Part shown: positions 57,143-64,000 of the stretch, piece by piece
How positions within the stretch are numbered: the stretch's first letter is position 1
Layout: every line of letters starts with the position of its first letter
From: Massilia sp. 9096
Lineage (GTDB): Bacteria; Pseudomonadota; Gammaproteobacteria; Burkholderiales; Burkholderiaceae_D
Assembly: GCF_000745265.1 (NCBI RefSeq)
Contig: NZ_JQNN01000001.1
Coordinates: 3,162,001-3,226,000 of the forward strand
Direction of reading: 5' to 3'
Length of the DNA: 64,000 nucleotides
Made by a program: the position numbers and the translations under genes
The notes under the pieces: generated by a model
Seen by the model: only the letters and a program-made list of their open reading frames with translations
Database searches by the model: none
Told to the model about the DNA's origin: nothing

Positions 57143-58846
57143 CTACGCAGGAACCGGTTTCACAACTTGCAGATTAAGGCTGTGCACTCGGGTGTGACAA
57201 TTTGGGTGCAATAATACGCGATTTTCAAGGGCATCGCTGCCCCCGGCCACACGGTAGACAATGTGATGGTCGTGCCATCCAGTCTCCATGTCCATCTCGC
57301 ATCCGCACAGCGCACACAAGCCGCGTTGTTCCATGTACAACGTTGCCCATTGCTTTCGGTAGCGCATGTTCTTCAACATGCGCTCCTGCCGCAGAGCTTC
57401 GCCGTACGCTTCCCATTGCGGATCGTAGGGATGAAAGTCCCCCTTGATCTTCTTGTGGTACTTAATAGGAGTTCCCGCAAGCGGGTACAGTTCCATTACC
57501 TCTTTGTCACCTTCCCTTGTGACGACATCCGCAGCAAACACCCAGTTTCGACCGCCGATGGTCCGCCAATACTTCTTGCGAATCCAGCCAGCGTTCTTGT
57601 TCGGATGCCTGCGTTTGGCCCACCGCAGGAGCCGCCAATTCAGCAACGACTCCATGCGCGAGAAAACTCGTTTGGCAACTACGGTGCTGTGATACTGCGC
57701 CCAGCCCCGTAGCATTGGGTTCAGCAGTCGGATCAAGTCCTCTTGCTTTACCATCAGACGTTCTCCGATCGTCTTCCTCAGCTTTTCGTAGAACGCGCTA
57801 ACGTTCTTCTTACTTGGCTTAATGAGCAGTTTTTCCTGATATTTCCGGAAGTTCCACCCCAGGAAGTCAAAACCTTGGTCGATGTGTACGATCCTCGTTT
57901 TAGCCTGAGAAAGACGCAATCCCCGAATTGCAAGGAACGCTTCAATCCATGGCTTGATTTCTGTCTCTAGCAACTCTTTCGAGCCGCCGGTCGCTACAAA
58001 ATCATCCGCGTATCGCACAACACCGACTTTCAGCTTCTCGACCTTCGATTTGCCAAATCTTGTACCGAGGTGCCTTAGAAGCTCCACCTCAAGCCCATTC
58101 AGCGTCCAATTTGCCAATGCAGGGCTAATGATGCCACCCTGCGGCGTTCCCGCCGTGGTTGCCAGCAATTGCGTCCGGTCTACTACTCCGGATTTCAGCC
58201 ACTTCCGAAGGATCGTTTTATCCATGCGAACATGGCGGATCAGCCAGTCGTGGTTGATGTTATCAAAGAAGCCCTCGATGTCCGCATCTAACACCCATCG
58301 CGCCGATGTTTCCTGGCGCAATCGGAGAAAAATCTGCTGCATCGCATCTGCCGTCGAACGGCTTTTCCGAAATCCATAGGAGTTCGGGTCGCTCACCGTT
58401 TCGAGTACCGGATCAAGAGCTAGCAGATGCAGCGCTTGCATGGCTCGATCCTTCATGGTCGGAATGCCCAAAGGACGTTCTTTCCCATTCGGCTTGGGGA
58501 TATAGACCCTCCGTAGAGGCAGGGGTCGATACCGGCGCTTCTCCAACTGCGCAATTGCCGCAAACTTCTGCGAGGGCGTGTCCCACAACTGCTGATCCAC
58601 GCCTGCGGTGCGTTTGCCTTGATTTTCTGTCACTCGTTTAACTGCCAGTGCCTTCGCACTAAACGAGCGGGTCAGCCACCGTTGCAAGGATTTCACCCTA
58701 CGCCAGTTGCCTTCCTGTGTTGCCTTCGTTAAACGGATCTGCATGACTCTTACGTTCTTCTGAACGCGCCGCCAATCAATGGCGACCCACTCGGTAGGAA
58801 CGTCCGAGGACGCAGAACCGATTGCATTGCATTCGATTACTTTCAT
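57143..58846 (-). CDS. ltrA: Group II intron reverse transcriptase/maturase
   Basis: Multifunctional intron protein of 567 aa. Reverse-transcriptase blocks run from about residue 70 (NQGKRTAGVDQQLW, YIPKPNGKERPLGIPTMKDR) to the YADD catalytic box at 279-282. The maturase X/thumb domain follows (LNPMLRGWAQYHSTVV, residues about 376-391). The C-terminal HNH endonuclease has CALC (511-514), WHDHHIV (524-530) and HPNCHTR (547-553). All key residues are intact, so splicing and mobility look possible. It is read in the intron sense, opposite to the recombinase at the right end. Confidence 0.96.
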   Translation of the reverse strand: MKVIECNAIGSASSDVPTEWVAIDWRRVQKNVRVMQIRLTKATQEGNWRRVKSLQRWLTRSFSAKALAVKRVTENQGKRTAGVDQQLWDTPSQKFAAIAQLEKRRYRPLPLRRVYIPKPNGKERPLGIPTMKDRAMQALHLLALDPVLETVSDPNSYGFRKSRSTADAMQQIFLRLRQETSARWVLDADIEGFFDNINHDWLIRHVRMDKTILRKWLKSGVVDRTQLLATTAGTPQGGIISPALANWTLNGLEVELLRHLGTRFGKSKVEKLKVGVVRYADDFVATGGSKELLETEIKPWIEAFLAIRGLRLSQAKTRIVHIDQGFDFLGWNFRKYQEKLLIKPSKKNVSAFYEKLRKTIGERLMVKQEDLIRLLNPMLRGWAQYHSTVVAKRVFSRMESLLNWRLLRWAKRRHPNKNAGWIRKKYWRTIGGRNWVFAADVVTREGDKEVMELYPLAGTPIKYHKKIKGDFHPYDPQWEAYGEALRQERMLKNMRYRKQWATLYMEQRGLCALCGCEMDMETGWHDHHIVYRVAGGSDALENRVLLHPNCHTRVHSLNLQVVKPVPA

Positions 58847-59575
58847 TGCTGAACCTCGTCGTAGTTGTTATACCCGCCGAGGACGCAATTTCCCCCGAAG
58901 GGAAAACTGCATCCCTTCGGGGTTGGTAGAAATAGAACTACTTGTAGTCTATGTGATCGTTGACGACTATTACACCAGATGGAAGTCTGCACGCTTTCAC
59001 GTCGAGACAAATTTTGAATCTCTATCCGACCGATTACAAGTCGGCATTCGCTTTCTCCATCCTCCCATACCCGCTCCGCCATGGGCTTCCCTTACGGGTT
59101 GCTTGCCTATCTCGATGTTCTGAGACAGGCGGCGAGTCGGGCTTACGACGTTTCCTGCGACACCAGCACGGCCCTACTGCGCCGCACATGACTGTTTAGG
59201 GTCTGACTATCCCCCGGTGGTTCTTTGGACGACGTGTCCCCAGTTTGCACAGGGACATCCAACCACGTACCGTTTTGGTCCAGGCCGCCAGCAGATTGGG
59301 CCTGTCAATAATCACGAGGGTTCAACCGTCAGTTCACATTACGTTACCCGTGCAGCCTCACCTAGCCCCTCACCGCCTTTCTGCTAGCAGTTTCCGTTCT
59401 CTCACTCGCGTGGGGGAACGCCGTTTTCACGGGGGTACATTGTCATCGGAGCTTCACACCTCTCCGTTGCCAGAGACGCATGTCCAATTAGGTGACAGGT
59501 GGTCGTACACCCGGTCACAGCTCCCTATCGCCGGATCGGCAACAGAGGTGTGACAAGGCATCGCAGAACTTGCAC

Positions 59576-60077
59576 GATCTAGTTGACCCATCCTGATAAT
59601 AAGGCGGGAGTTACTTTGCCTTGAATCCCTCGGTAGGAACTGAGGCTCTGAACTAGTTTTAGATTTTCGAACTTGTCGTAGAGAAACAACATATTGCGAG
59701 CCCTTGTGAGGCGGTAGCGCAGCTTTAACCCAATCCGAATCAGCAGAGACGCTGACCTGGACGTGTTAGTCCTGAGCTTTTAACAAGATAGTTGTTTGAT
59801 TTTTACCCCAAAATTGCGGACGCAACTAGGGAGCCCTCGGTGTTTAGATGCCAGCCCCATAAGATTTAAATAATTAAATCAAGGACTTACCGATCGGCTT
59901 GCAGGATAGGTACAGCTTCAACTTACTGCCGCAAAGGCGGCGATCGCGAGAACGTCTCGCACGCAAACCGTTATTGTAAGCCACCGCCGCCGTTCCCGCC
60001 CGCCATTCGGGCTTTTTCGGCCGGTTTTGCGCCCATTTTTTGGGCATACGACACAATTCAGTGCGATCATAGGCGAT
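59576..60077. other. AT-rich spacer between the intron and the AraC gene
   Basis: About 500 bases with lower GC than the surroundings. The minus strand presumably contained the original promoter of fkpB-ispH-apt. A short minus-strand frame of 37 codons (59579-59692) ends right at the intron boundary and is not recognised. The plus strand must hold the AraC-gene promoter. No tRNA, repeat array or convincing gene is seen. Confidence 0.5.
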
Positions 60078-60863
60078 ATGCACCATCAGGAATTCGCCCC
60101 GCCCGCAGCCTTGCGCGACGCCGTTCGATGCTTCTGGTACAACAGAAGAGAGGGCGGCGCCGGGCCATCCTCGTTCGACGTCATGCCGGATGGGTATGCC
60201 GAGATCGTCTTCTGTTTCGGTGCGTGCAAGGTGTCGTATGCCGGTTCATGGTGCGACCTGCCATCGCCTTTCATGGTCGGGCTGCTCGACCAGCCTTTCA
60301 CGGTCGCAGCTGGAGCACAGCTGGAAATCCTCGGCATCCGCTGCTTTCCCTGGGCCGTGTTCGCGCTGCTCGGCTTGACGCCGGCCGACGCTGGGGGGGT
60401 CCCGATCATGCCGGTGGCGCATCCGCTTGCCGATTTGCAGCCGCGCCTGGCGGCGCACGTGGAGGCAGGCCGCATCGACGCCGCGCTGGCCGAGCTCGAG
60501 CGCGCTCTGCTGGACGCGTTGCCGCGTCCGGCGATCGACGGCACCGCGGCGCGCGCCGGCATGGCGCTGCGGGCAAGCCAAGGCAAGCTGCCGGTCAGCC
60601 AGGCAGCCGCGGCGGCGCATGCGACGGTGCGCACGCTCGAGCGCAAATTCAAGCAATCGTCCGGGCATACGGTGAAGGACGTCGCCGCCCTGATCCGCTT
60701 CGAACAGGCGCGCAACCGTCTCTGGCACGAATCGAAGCCCGACCTGGCCGCGCTGGCGCAAGAGCTGGGCTATGCCGACCAGTCGCATCTGAGCCGCGAA
60801 TTCAAACGCTACAGCGGCATGACGCCGGCGGCGTTCGCGCGACATCGCCAGCTTGGCAAATAG
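60078..60863 (+). CDS. AraC family transcriptional regulator
   Basis: Regulator of 261 aa. The N-terminal part (HHQEFAPPAALRDAVRCFWYN, VMPDGYAEIVFCFG) resembles the DUF6597 sensor domain found before AraC-type DNA-binding domains. The C-terminal double helix-turn-helix has LPVSQAAAAAHATVRTLERKF-like and LAALAQELGYADQSHLSREF, ending with YSGMTPAAFARH. ATG 60078 is used; the longer frame begins in the spacer. It lies 94 bases upstream of an FAD monooxygenase gene on the same strand, a plausible target. Confidence 0.9.
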   Translation: MHHQEFAPPAALRDAVRCFWYNRREGGAGPSSFDVMPDGYAEIVFCFGACKVSYAGSWCDLPSPFMVGLLDQPFTVAAGAQLEILGIRCFPWAVFALLGLTPADAGGVPIMPVAHPLADLQPRLAAHVEAGRIDAALAELERALLDALPRPAIDGTAARAGMALRASQGKLPVSQAAAAAHATVRTLERKFKQSSGHTVKDVAALIRFEQARNRLWHESKPDLAALAQELGYADQSHLSREFKRYSGMTPAAFARHRQLGK

Positions 60864-60957
60864 GCTGGCGCGCGTTCCGTCCCGGCTTGTCGCGTTTCGT
60901 TCCGTTTTGTCGCGTTTTTACAAGCCCGCGCGTGCCTGGGCCGCTATCGTGCGCGGC

Positions 60958-62547
60958 ATGACCACCCCATCTCATTCCCCTGCCCATGACGTGATCGTGG
61001 CCGGCGCCGGGCCGGTCGGCCTGTTCCTGGCCTGCGAACTGGCCCTGGCCGGCTGCTCGGTCCTGATCCTGGAACGGGCCGCCGATCCGGACTCGGCGTT
61101 AAAACGGCTGCCGTTCGGCATGCGCGGCCTGTCGACGCCGTCGATCGAGGCGCTCGACCGGCGTGGCTTGCTGGACGAACTCATCACGTCGCCCCGTCTG
61201 CAGCTCCCGTTCAGCGGCACGCCTGCCGGCGCCAGGGCGCAGCGCGGCGGCCACTTTGCCGGCATCCAGTTCAGCGACGCCGAGGTCGACATGGCGTCCT
61301 GGCCCTATCGCTTGCCGAGCTCGACGGCGGTGCAGTTGATGGCCGAGATGGCCGAGATGGAAACCGTGCTGGCGCGCCGCGCCGGGCAGCTTGGCGTGGA
61401 GATCCGGCGCGGTGCGGGCGTGACCGGTGTGCGCCAGGACGCCGATGGCGTGCTGGTGCAAGCCGGCGCGCACTGGTTTGCGGGCCGCTGGCTGGTCGGC
61501 TGCGACGGTGGCCGTAGTGCGGTGCGCAAGCTGGCCGGCTTCGACTTCGCCGGTACCGAGCCGGAATTCACTGGCTATTCGGTCCATGCCGACATCGCCG
61601 ATCCCGACAAGCTCAAGCCGGGCCGCAACCTGATGCCCACCGGCCTGTACGCCCAGTCCCAGCCCGGCTACCTGGTGATGCAGGACTTCGACGGCGGCGC
61701 CGGCCACGGCGACGCGCAAGCGCTCACACGCACGCGCCTGCAAGCCTTGCTGCGGCGCATTTCCCAGACCGGTGTGACACTCGGCGCCATCCATGCCGCC
61801 AGCACCTGGACCGACCGCGCGCGCCAGGCCACGCACTACCGCCAGGGACGCATCCTGCTGGCCGGCGATGCCGCCCACATCCATTCCCCGCTTGGTGGCC
61901 AGGGCTTGAACCTCGGCCTCGGCGACGCGATGAACCTCGGCTGGAAGCTGGCCGCCACCCTGGACGGCGCGGCGTTGGATTTGCTGGACAGCTACCACCT
62001 CGAGCGCCATCCGATCGGCGCCCGGGTGCTTGACTGGTCGCGCGCCCAGGTCGCCCTCATGCGGCCCACGCCAGACAGCCGCGCGCTGCGCGCCGTCATG
62101 CAGGACCTGATGCAGACGCGCGACGGCGCCACGTATGTTGCCGGGCGCGTATGGGGCATGCACACGCGTCTCGATCTGGGCGGCAGCCATGCGCTGACCG
62201 GCCGCAGCATGCCGAATTTCGCTTTTCCCGACGGCGTCACGGTCGACGCCGCGATGCGCGATGGGCGCGGCTTGCTGCTGGACTTTTCGACGACGGCGAA
62301 CGTGCGCTACGCGTCGGTTGCCGCCGAATACGGCGCACGCCTGCGCTACCTTGTCGGCCAGGTCGAGAACCGCCTGGGCATCGGCGCGGCGCTGGTGCGG
62401 CCGGACGGCATCGTCGCCTGGGCCATCGGCGATGCGGCCGGCGGCGATGACCCGGACGGCATCGATGCGCTGCGGCGCGCCGTCGCACGCTGGTTCGGCG
62501 TCAAAGGATGTGGCGCATCAGTATCCCTATCGAGGCCGCGACCATAA
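60958..62547 (+). CDS. FAD-dependent aromatic monooxygenase (PheA/TfdB type)
   Basis: Group A flavoprotein hydroxylase of 529 aa. FAD motifs: VIVAGAGPVGLFLACELALA (GxGxxG), VGCDGGRSAVRK (DG motif) and GDAAHIHSPLGGQGLNLG (GD motif). The C-terminal thioredoxin-like domain is visible (ALVRPDGIVAWAIGD). ATG 60958 precedes the FAD fold by ten residues. Members hydroxylate phenols, polyketides or rifamycin; the substrate here is unknown. It follows the AraC gene and precedes the interrupted radC. Confidence 0.92.
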   Translation: MTTPSHSPAHDVIVAGAGPVGLFLACELALAGCSVLILERAADPDSALKRLPFGMRGLSTPSIEALDRRGLLDELITSPRLQLPFSGTPAGARAQRGGHFAGIQFSDAEVDMASWPYRLPSSTAVQLMAEMAEMETVLARRAGQLGVEIRRGAGVTGVRQDADGVLVQAGAHWFAGRWLVGCDGGRSAVRKLAGFDFAGTEPEFTGYSVHADIADPDKLKPGRNLMPTGLYAQSQPGYLVMQDFDGGAGHGDAQALTRTRLQALLRRISQTGVTLGAIHAASTWTDRARQATHYRQGRILLAGDAAHIHSPLGGQGLNLGLGDAMNLGWKLAATLDGAALDLLDSYHLERHPIGARVLDWSRAQVALMRPTPDSRALRAVMQDLMQTRDGATYVAGRVWGMHTRLDLGGSHALTGRSMPNFAFPDGVTVDAAMRDGRGLLLDFSTTANVRYASVAAEYGARLRYLVGQVENRLGIGAALVRPDGIVAWAIGDAAGGDDPDGIDALRRAVARWFGVKGCGASVSLSRPRP

Positions 62548-62605
62548 TGCCGAGTCGGGCAAGAGTCGGCCAAATTCGTGCGCCGGCGATCGAGCCGGGA
62601 GGCAT

Positions 62606-63064
62606 ATGGGCATCAACGAATGGTCGCAACAGGAAAGGCCGCGCGAGCGCCTGGTGCGTGAAGGACCGCAGGCGCTGTCCAATCCGGAACTGCTGGCCTT
62701 GCTGCTGCGCGTGGGCGTGCGCGGCAAGAGCGCGGTCGAGCTCGGGCGCGACGTGTTGCAGCACTTCGGTTCGCTGCACGGCCTGTTCGGCGCCAGCCTG
62801 AACGATTTCTCCGAAGTGAACGGCCTGGGCATGGCCAAGTACGCCCAGCTGCAGGCGGTGATGGAACTGGCGCGGCGCGCCATCGCCGAGCAGATGCAGG
62901 CCGGCCAGGCCTTGAGTTCGCCGGAAACGGTCAAGCGCTACCTGCGCATGCGTTTCGGCACCCAGCGCCACGAATCCTTCGTCGTGCTGTTCGTCGACGT
63001 CAAGAATCGCCTCATCGCTGACAAGGAACTGTTTCGTGGCACCCTCAACCAGCTTATCGTATAA
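62606..63064 (+). pseudogene. radC: radC, 5' part only, interrupted by an integrated element
   Basis: The first 152 codons of a RadC/JAB-type protein, normally about 224 aa. The N-terminal region is normal (INEWSQQERPRERLVREG, LLRVGVRGKSAVELGR, EVNGLGMAKYAQLQA, RHESFVVLFVDVKNRLI). After ELFRGTLNQ the expected continuation, with its HxHPSG metal motif, is replaced by LIV-stop. The break near 63051 coincides with the start of foreign, lower-GC DNA encoding a recombinase. The 3' remainder should lie beyond the window on the far side of the element. Confidence 0.9.
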
Positions 63065-63065
63065 T
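63060..63065 (+). promoter_or_regulatory. TATAAT at the element boundary
   Basis: A perfect -10 hexamer lies about 28 bases before the recombinase ATG, just inside the foreign DNA. No good -35 at 17 bases, so radC sequence may supply part of the promoter. The attachment junction should be between about 63045 and 63060. Confidence 0.4.
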
Positions 63066-63092
63066 ATCTTCGTAATTGCTACGAGGAAATTT

Positions 63093-64000
63093 ATGGACTA
63101 TGACCTGGTCATATCGTATTGGCGCTATTCGGCGCGTAAGCAGAGGCTCGGGGATTCAGAGCGCAGACAGCTAGATGCGGCATTGAGCTATTGCGAGCGG
63201 CATGGTCTGACACTAGACCAAGAATTCATGAAGGGGGACCGCGGTGTCAGCGCCTACTCGGGTGCCAATCTAAAAAAAGGTCCGCTCTATGACCTCGTTG
63301 CTAGGTGCCGTGCCGGTGAGCTTCGTCCCAATACGCTCCTGCTCGTTGAGGCATTTGACCGCCTCACTCGCCTCCCCCTTACTGACGCATGTGAGCTCCT
63401 ACTATCGCTAATTAATAGCGGCCTGACGGTCGTGACGCTCACTGATGAAAGAGTGTGGACTAAGGCCACCTTGAATAGCGTTTCGGACCTCACGGCGTCC
63501 ATTCTTACTCTGGACCGCGGCCATCAAGAATCAGAGTACAAAAGCAAGCGTGTACGGTTGGCTTATGAGGCGAAGCGCGCTATAGGCTCAAATATTCCTT
63601 TTGGTAGCGCACCTGGCTGGCTCCACCGGCAAGATAAATTGTCCCCTTGGTGCGTCGACGAGGTGAAGGCTGAGTCAGTTCGACGTGTATTTGAGCTCTC
63701 TGCCTTGGGGCTAGGCTCGAAAGCAATTGCGGCTATCGCTAATCGGGAAGAGTGGCCCGTTCCTACTCGGCTGGCTCGTACAGGCCCCCGCTGGCATGCT
63801 CAAATGCCCGGCCAGCTTCTGCGCAATCGCGCTGTCTTAGGCGAGCATCAATATTATGAGCGTAGCTACGAGGCCAAGGCCCAGGCGCAGCACTGGAAAG
63901 GCCTAGCTACCGGTAAAATACTGCCGAATTTTTACCCTCGTATTGTGTCCGACGAGATGTGGCTGCGGGCGCAGGCATCTATTTCGACTCGCGGGGTTGC
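63093..64000 (+). CDS. Large serine recombinase (partial, runs off the window)
   Basis: An open frame of 302 codons continues past 64000. The N-terminal resolvase domain has SYWRYSARKQRLGDSERRQL with the probable catalytic Ser13, LLLVEAFDRLTR and VVTLTDERVW. The recombinase domain follows (SKRVRLAYEAKRAIG, VKAESVRRVFELSALGLGSK, GQLLRNRAVLGEHQYY). GAGGA sits six bases before ATG 63093. Codon use (CTA, GTT, CGT) and GC differ from the chromosome. It probably integrated the element into radC. The C-terminal zinc ribbon and coiled coil expected of the family are not yet reached. Confidence 0.93.
   Translation, partial: MDYDLVISYWRYSARKQRLGDSERRQLDAALSYCERHGLTLDQEFMKGDRGVSAYSGANLKKGPLYDLVARCRAGELRPNTLLLVEAFDRLTRLPLTDACELLLSLINSGLTVVTLTDERVWTKATLNSVSDLTASILTLDRGHQESEYKSKRVRLAYEAKRAIGSNIPFGSAPGWLHRQDKLSPWCVDEVKAESVRRVFELSALGLGSKAIAAIANREEWPVPTRLARTGPRWHAQMPGQLLRNRAVLGEHQYYERSYEAKAQAQHWKGLATGKILPNFYPRIVSDEMWLRAQASISTRGV

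Larger units (their letters stand above)
57048..59575 (-). mobile_element. Group II intron with HNH-type maturase
   Basis: About 2.5 kb on the minus strand. The 3' end is well supported: an intact domain V (57092-57125) followed by a domain VI-like hairpin with T-A-A-C loop (about 57056-57090) and an end in CCTACCCTCCAC. The maturase occupies domain IV. The 5' end is less certain; GTGCAAG at 59575 is the best candidate upstream, although group II introns usually start GTGYG. Many paired segments between 58.9 and 59.5 kb fit domains I-III. AT-richness and codon use differ from neighbouring genes, as expected of an acquired element. Confidence 0.8.

Noticed and set aside
59874..60086. 70-codon minus-strand frame before the AraC gene
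   Set aside because: It overlaps the AraC-gene start and promoter region, is basic low-complexity, and has no family resemblance.

Overview
The window is GC-rich chromosomal DNA from a betaproteobacterium. Gene content and order (rne, the moaA/mobA/moeA block, prkA-yeaH-spoVR, tonB-exbB-exbD-exbD, ribF-ileS-lspA-coaBC-dut, aat-bpt, a cysTWA-cysB operon, a phasin next to liv genes, apt-ispH-fkpB) suggest Burkholderiales, most likely Oxalobacteraceae (Massilia/Duganella/Telluria type). The genus is inferred from gene families and was not tested by a search. Most of the window is ordinary core chromosome with dense coding. Accessory DNA is confined to the right end.

Layout. 0.2-3.4 kb: RNase E with a long disordered tail. 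3.5-9.1 kb: a patatin-like lipase, a ChrA transporter, MoaA, and one open frame that joins MobA to MoeA. 9.1-14.6 kb, minus strand: RmuC, a group II truncated globin, an FtsX-type ABC permease and an adenine/adenosine deaminase. 15.3-20.3 kb: the stress module prkA-yeaH-spoVR, with a strongly folded spacer between the first two genes. 20.9-24.8 kb: a TonB/ExbB/ExbD/ExbD energy-transfer cluster and a TPR protein. 25-31.3 kb: ribF-ileS-lspA-coaBC-dut. 31.4-35 kb: a degenerate M48-like PDZ lipoprotein, an EamA exporter translationally coupled to an AlkA-type glycosylase, and a DUF1851 protein. 35.2-39.7 kb: initiator tRNA, Nudix hydrolase, the two N-degron aminoacyl transferases aat and bpt, pyrD and an aldo/keto reductase. 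39.8-46.8 kb: an exported intradiol dioxygenase, a Gly/Tyr-rich lipoprotein, the sulfate transporter cysT-cysW-cysA-cysB, a TauE/SafE permease and a 1-Cys peroxiredoxin. 46.8-51 kb: dgkA, an IclR regulator, a PBP7-type endopeptidase, a nitroreductase and a phasin. 51.1-54.8 kb: livF-G-M-H without a binding protein. 55-57 kb: apt, ispH and fkpB.

The right end carries mobile DNA. A group II intron (about 57.05-59.6 kb) encoding a reverse transcriptase with an HNH domain lies a few bases upstream of fkpB, in the same orientation. It therefore separates fkpB-ispH-apt from their upstream DNA. An AraC regulator and an FAD monooxygenase follow. At 63.06 kb radC is cut after about 149 codons. A large serine recombinase starts about 30 bases later and runs off the window, so the window ends just inside an integrated element.

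The observations most worth a second look are the in-frame MobA-MoeA joint, two 13-bp tandem arrays that each copy the last bases and stop codon of a gene (globin and livF), the folded prkA-yeaH spacer, the M48-like lipoprotein that has Thr-Thr where His-Glu is expected, the intron in the leader of an essential operon, and the radC integration.
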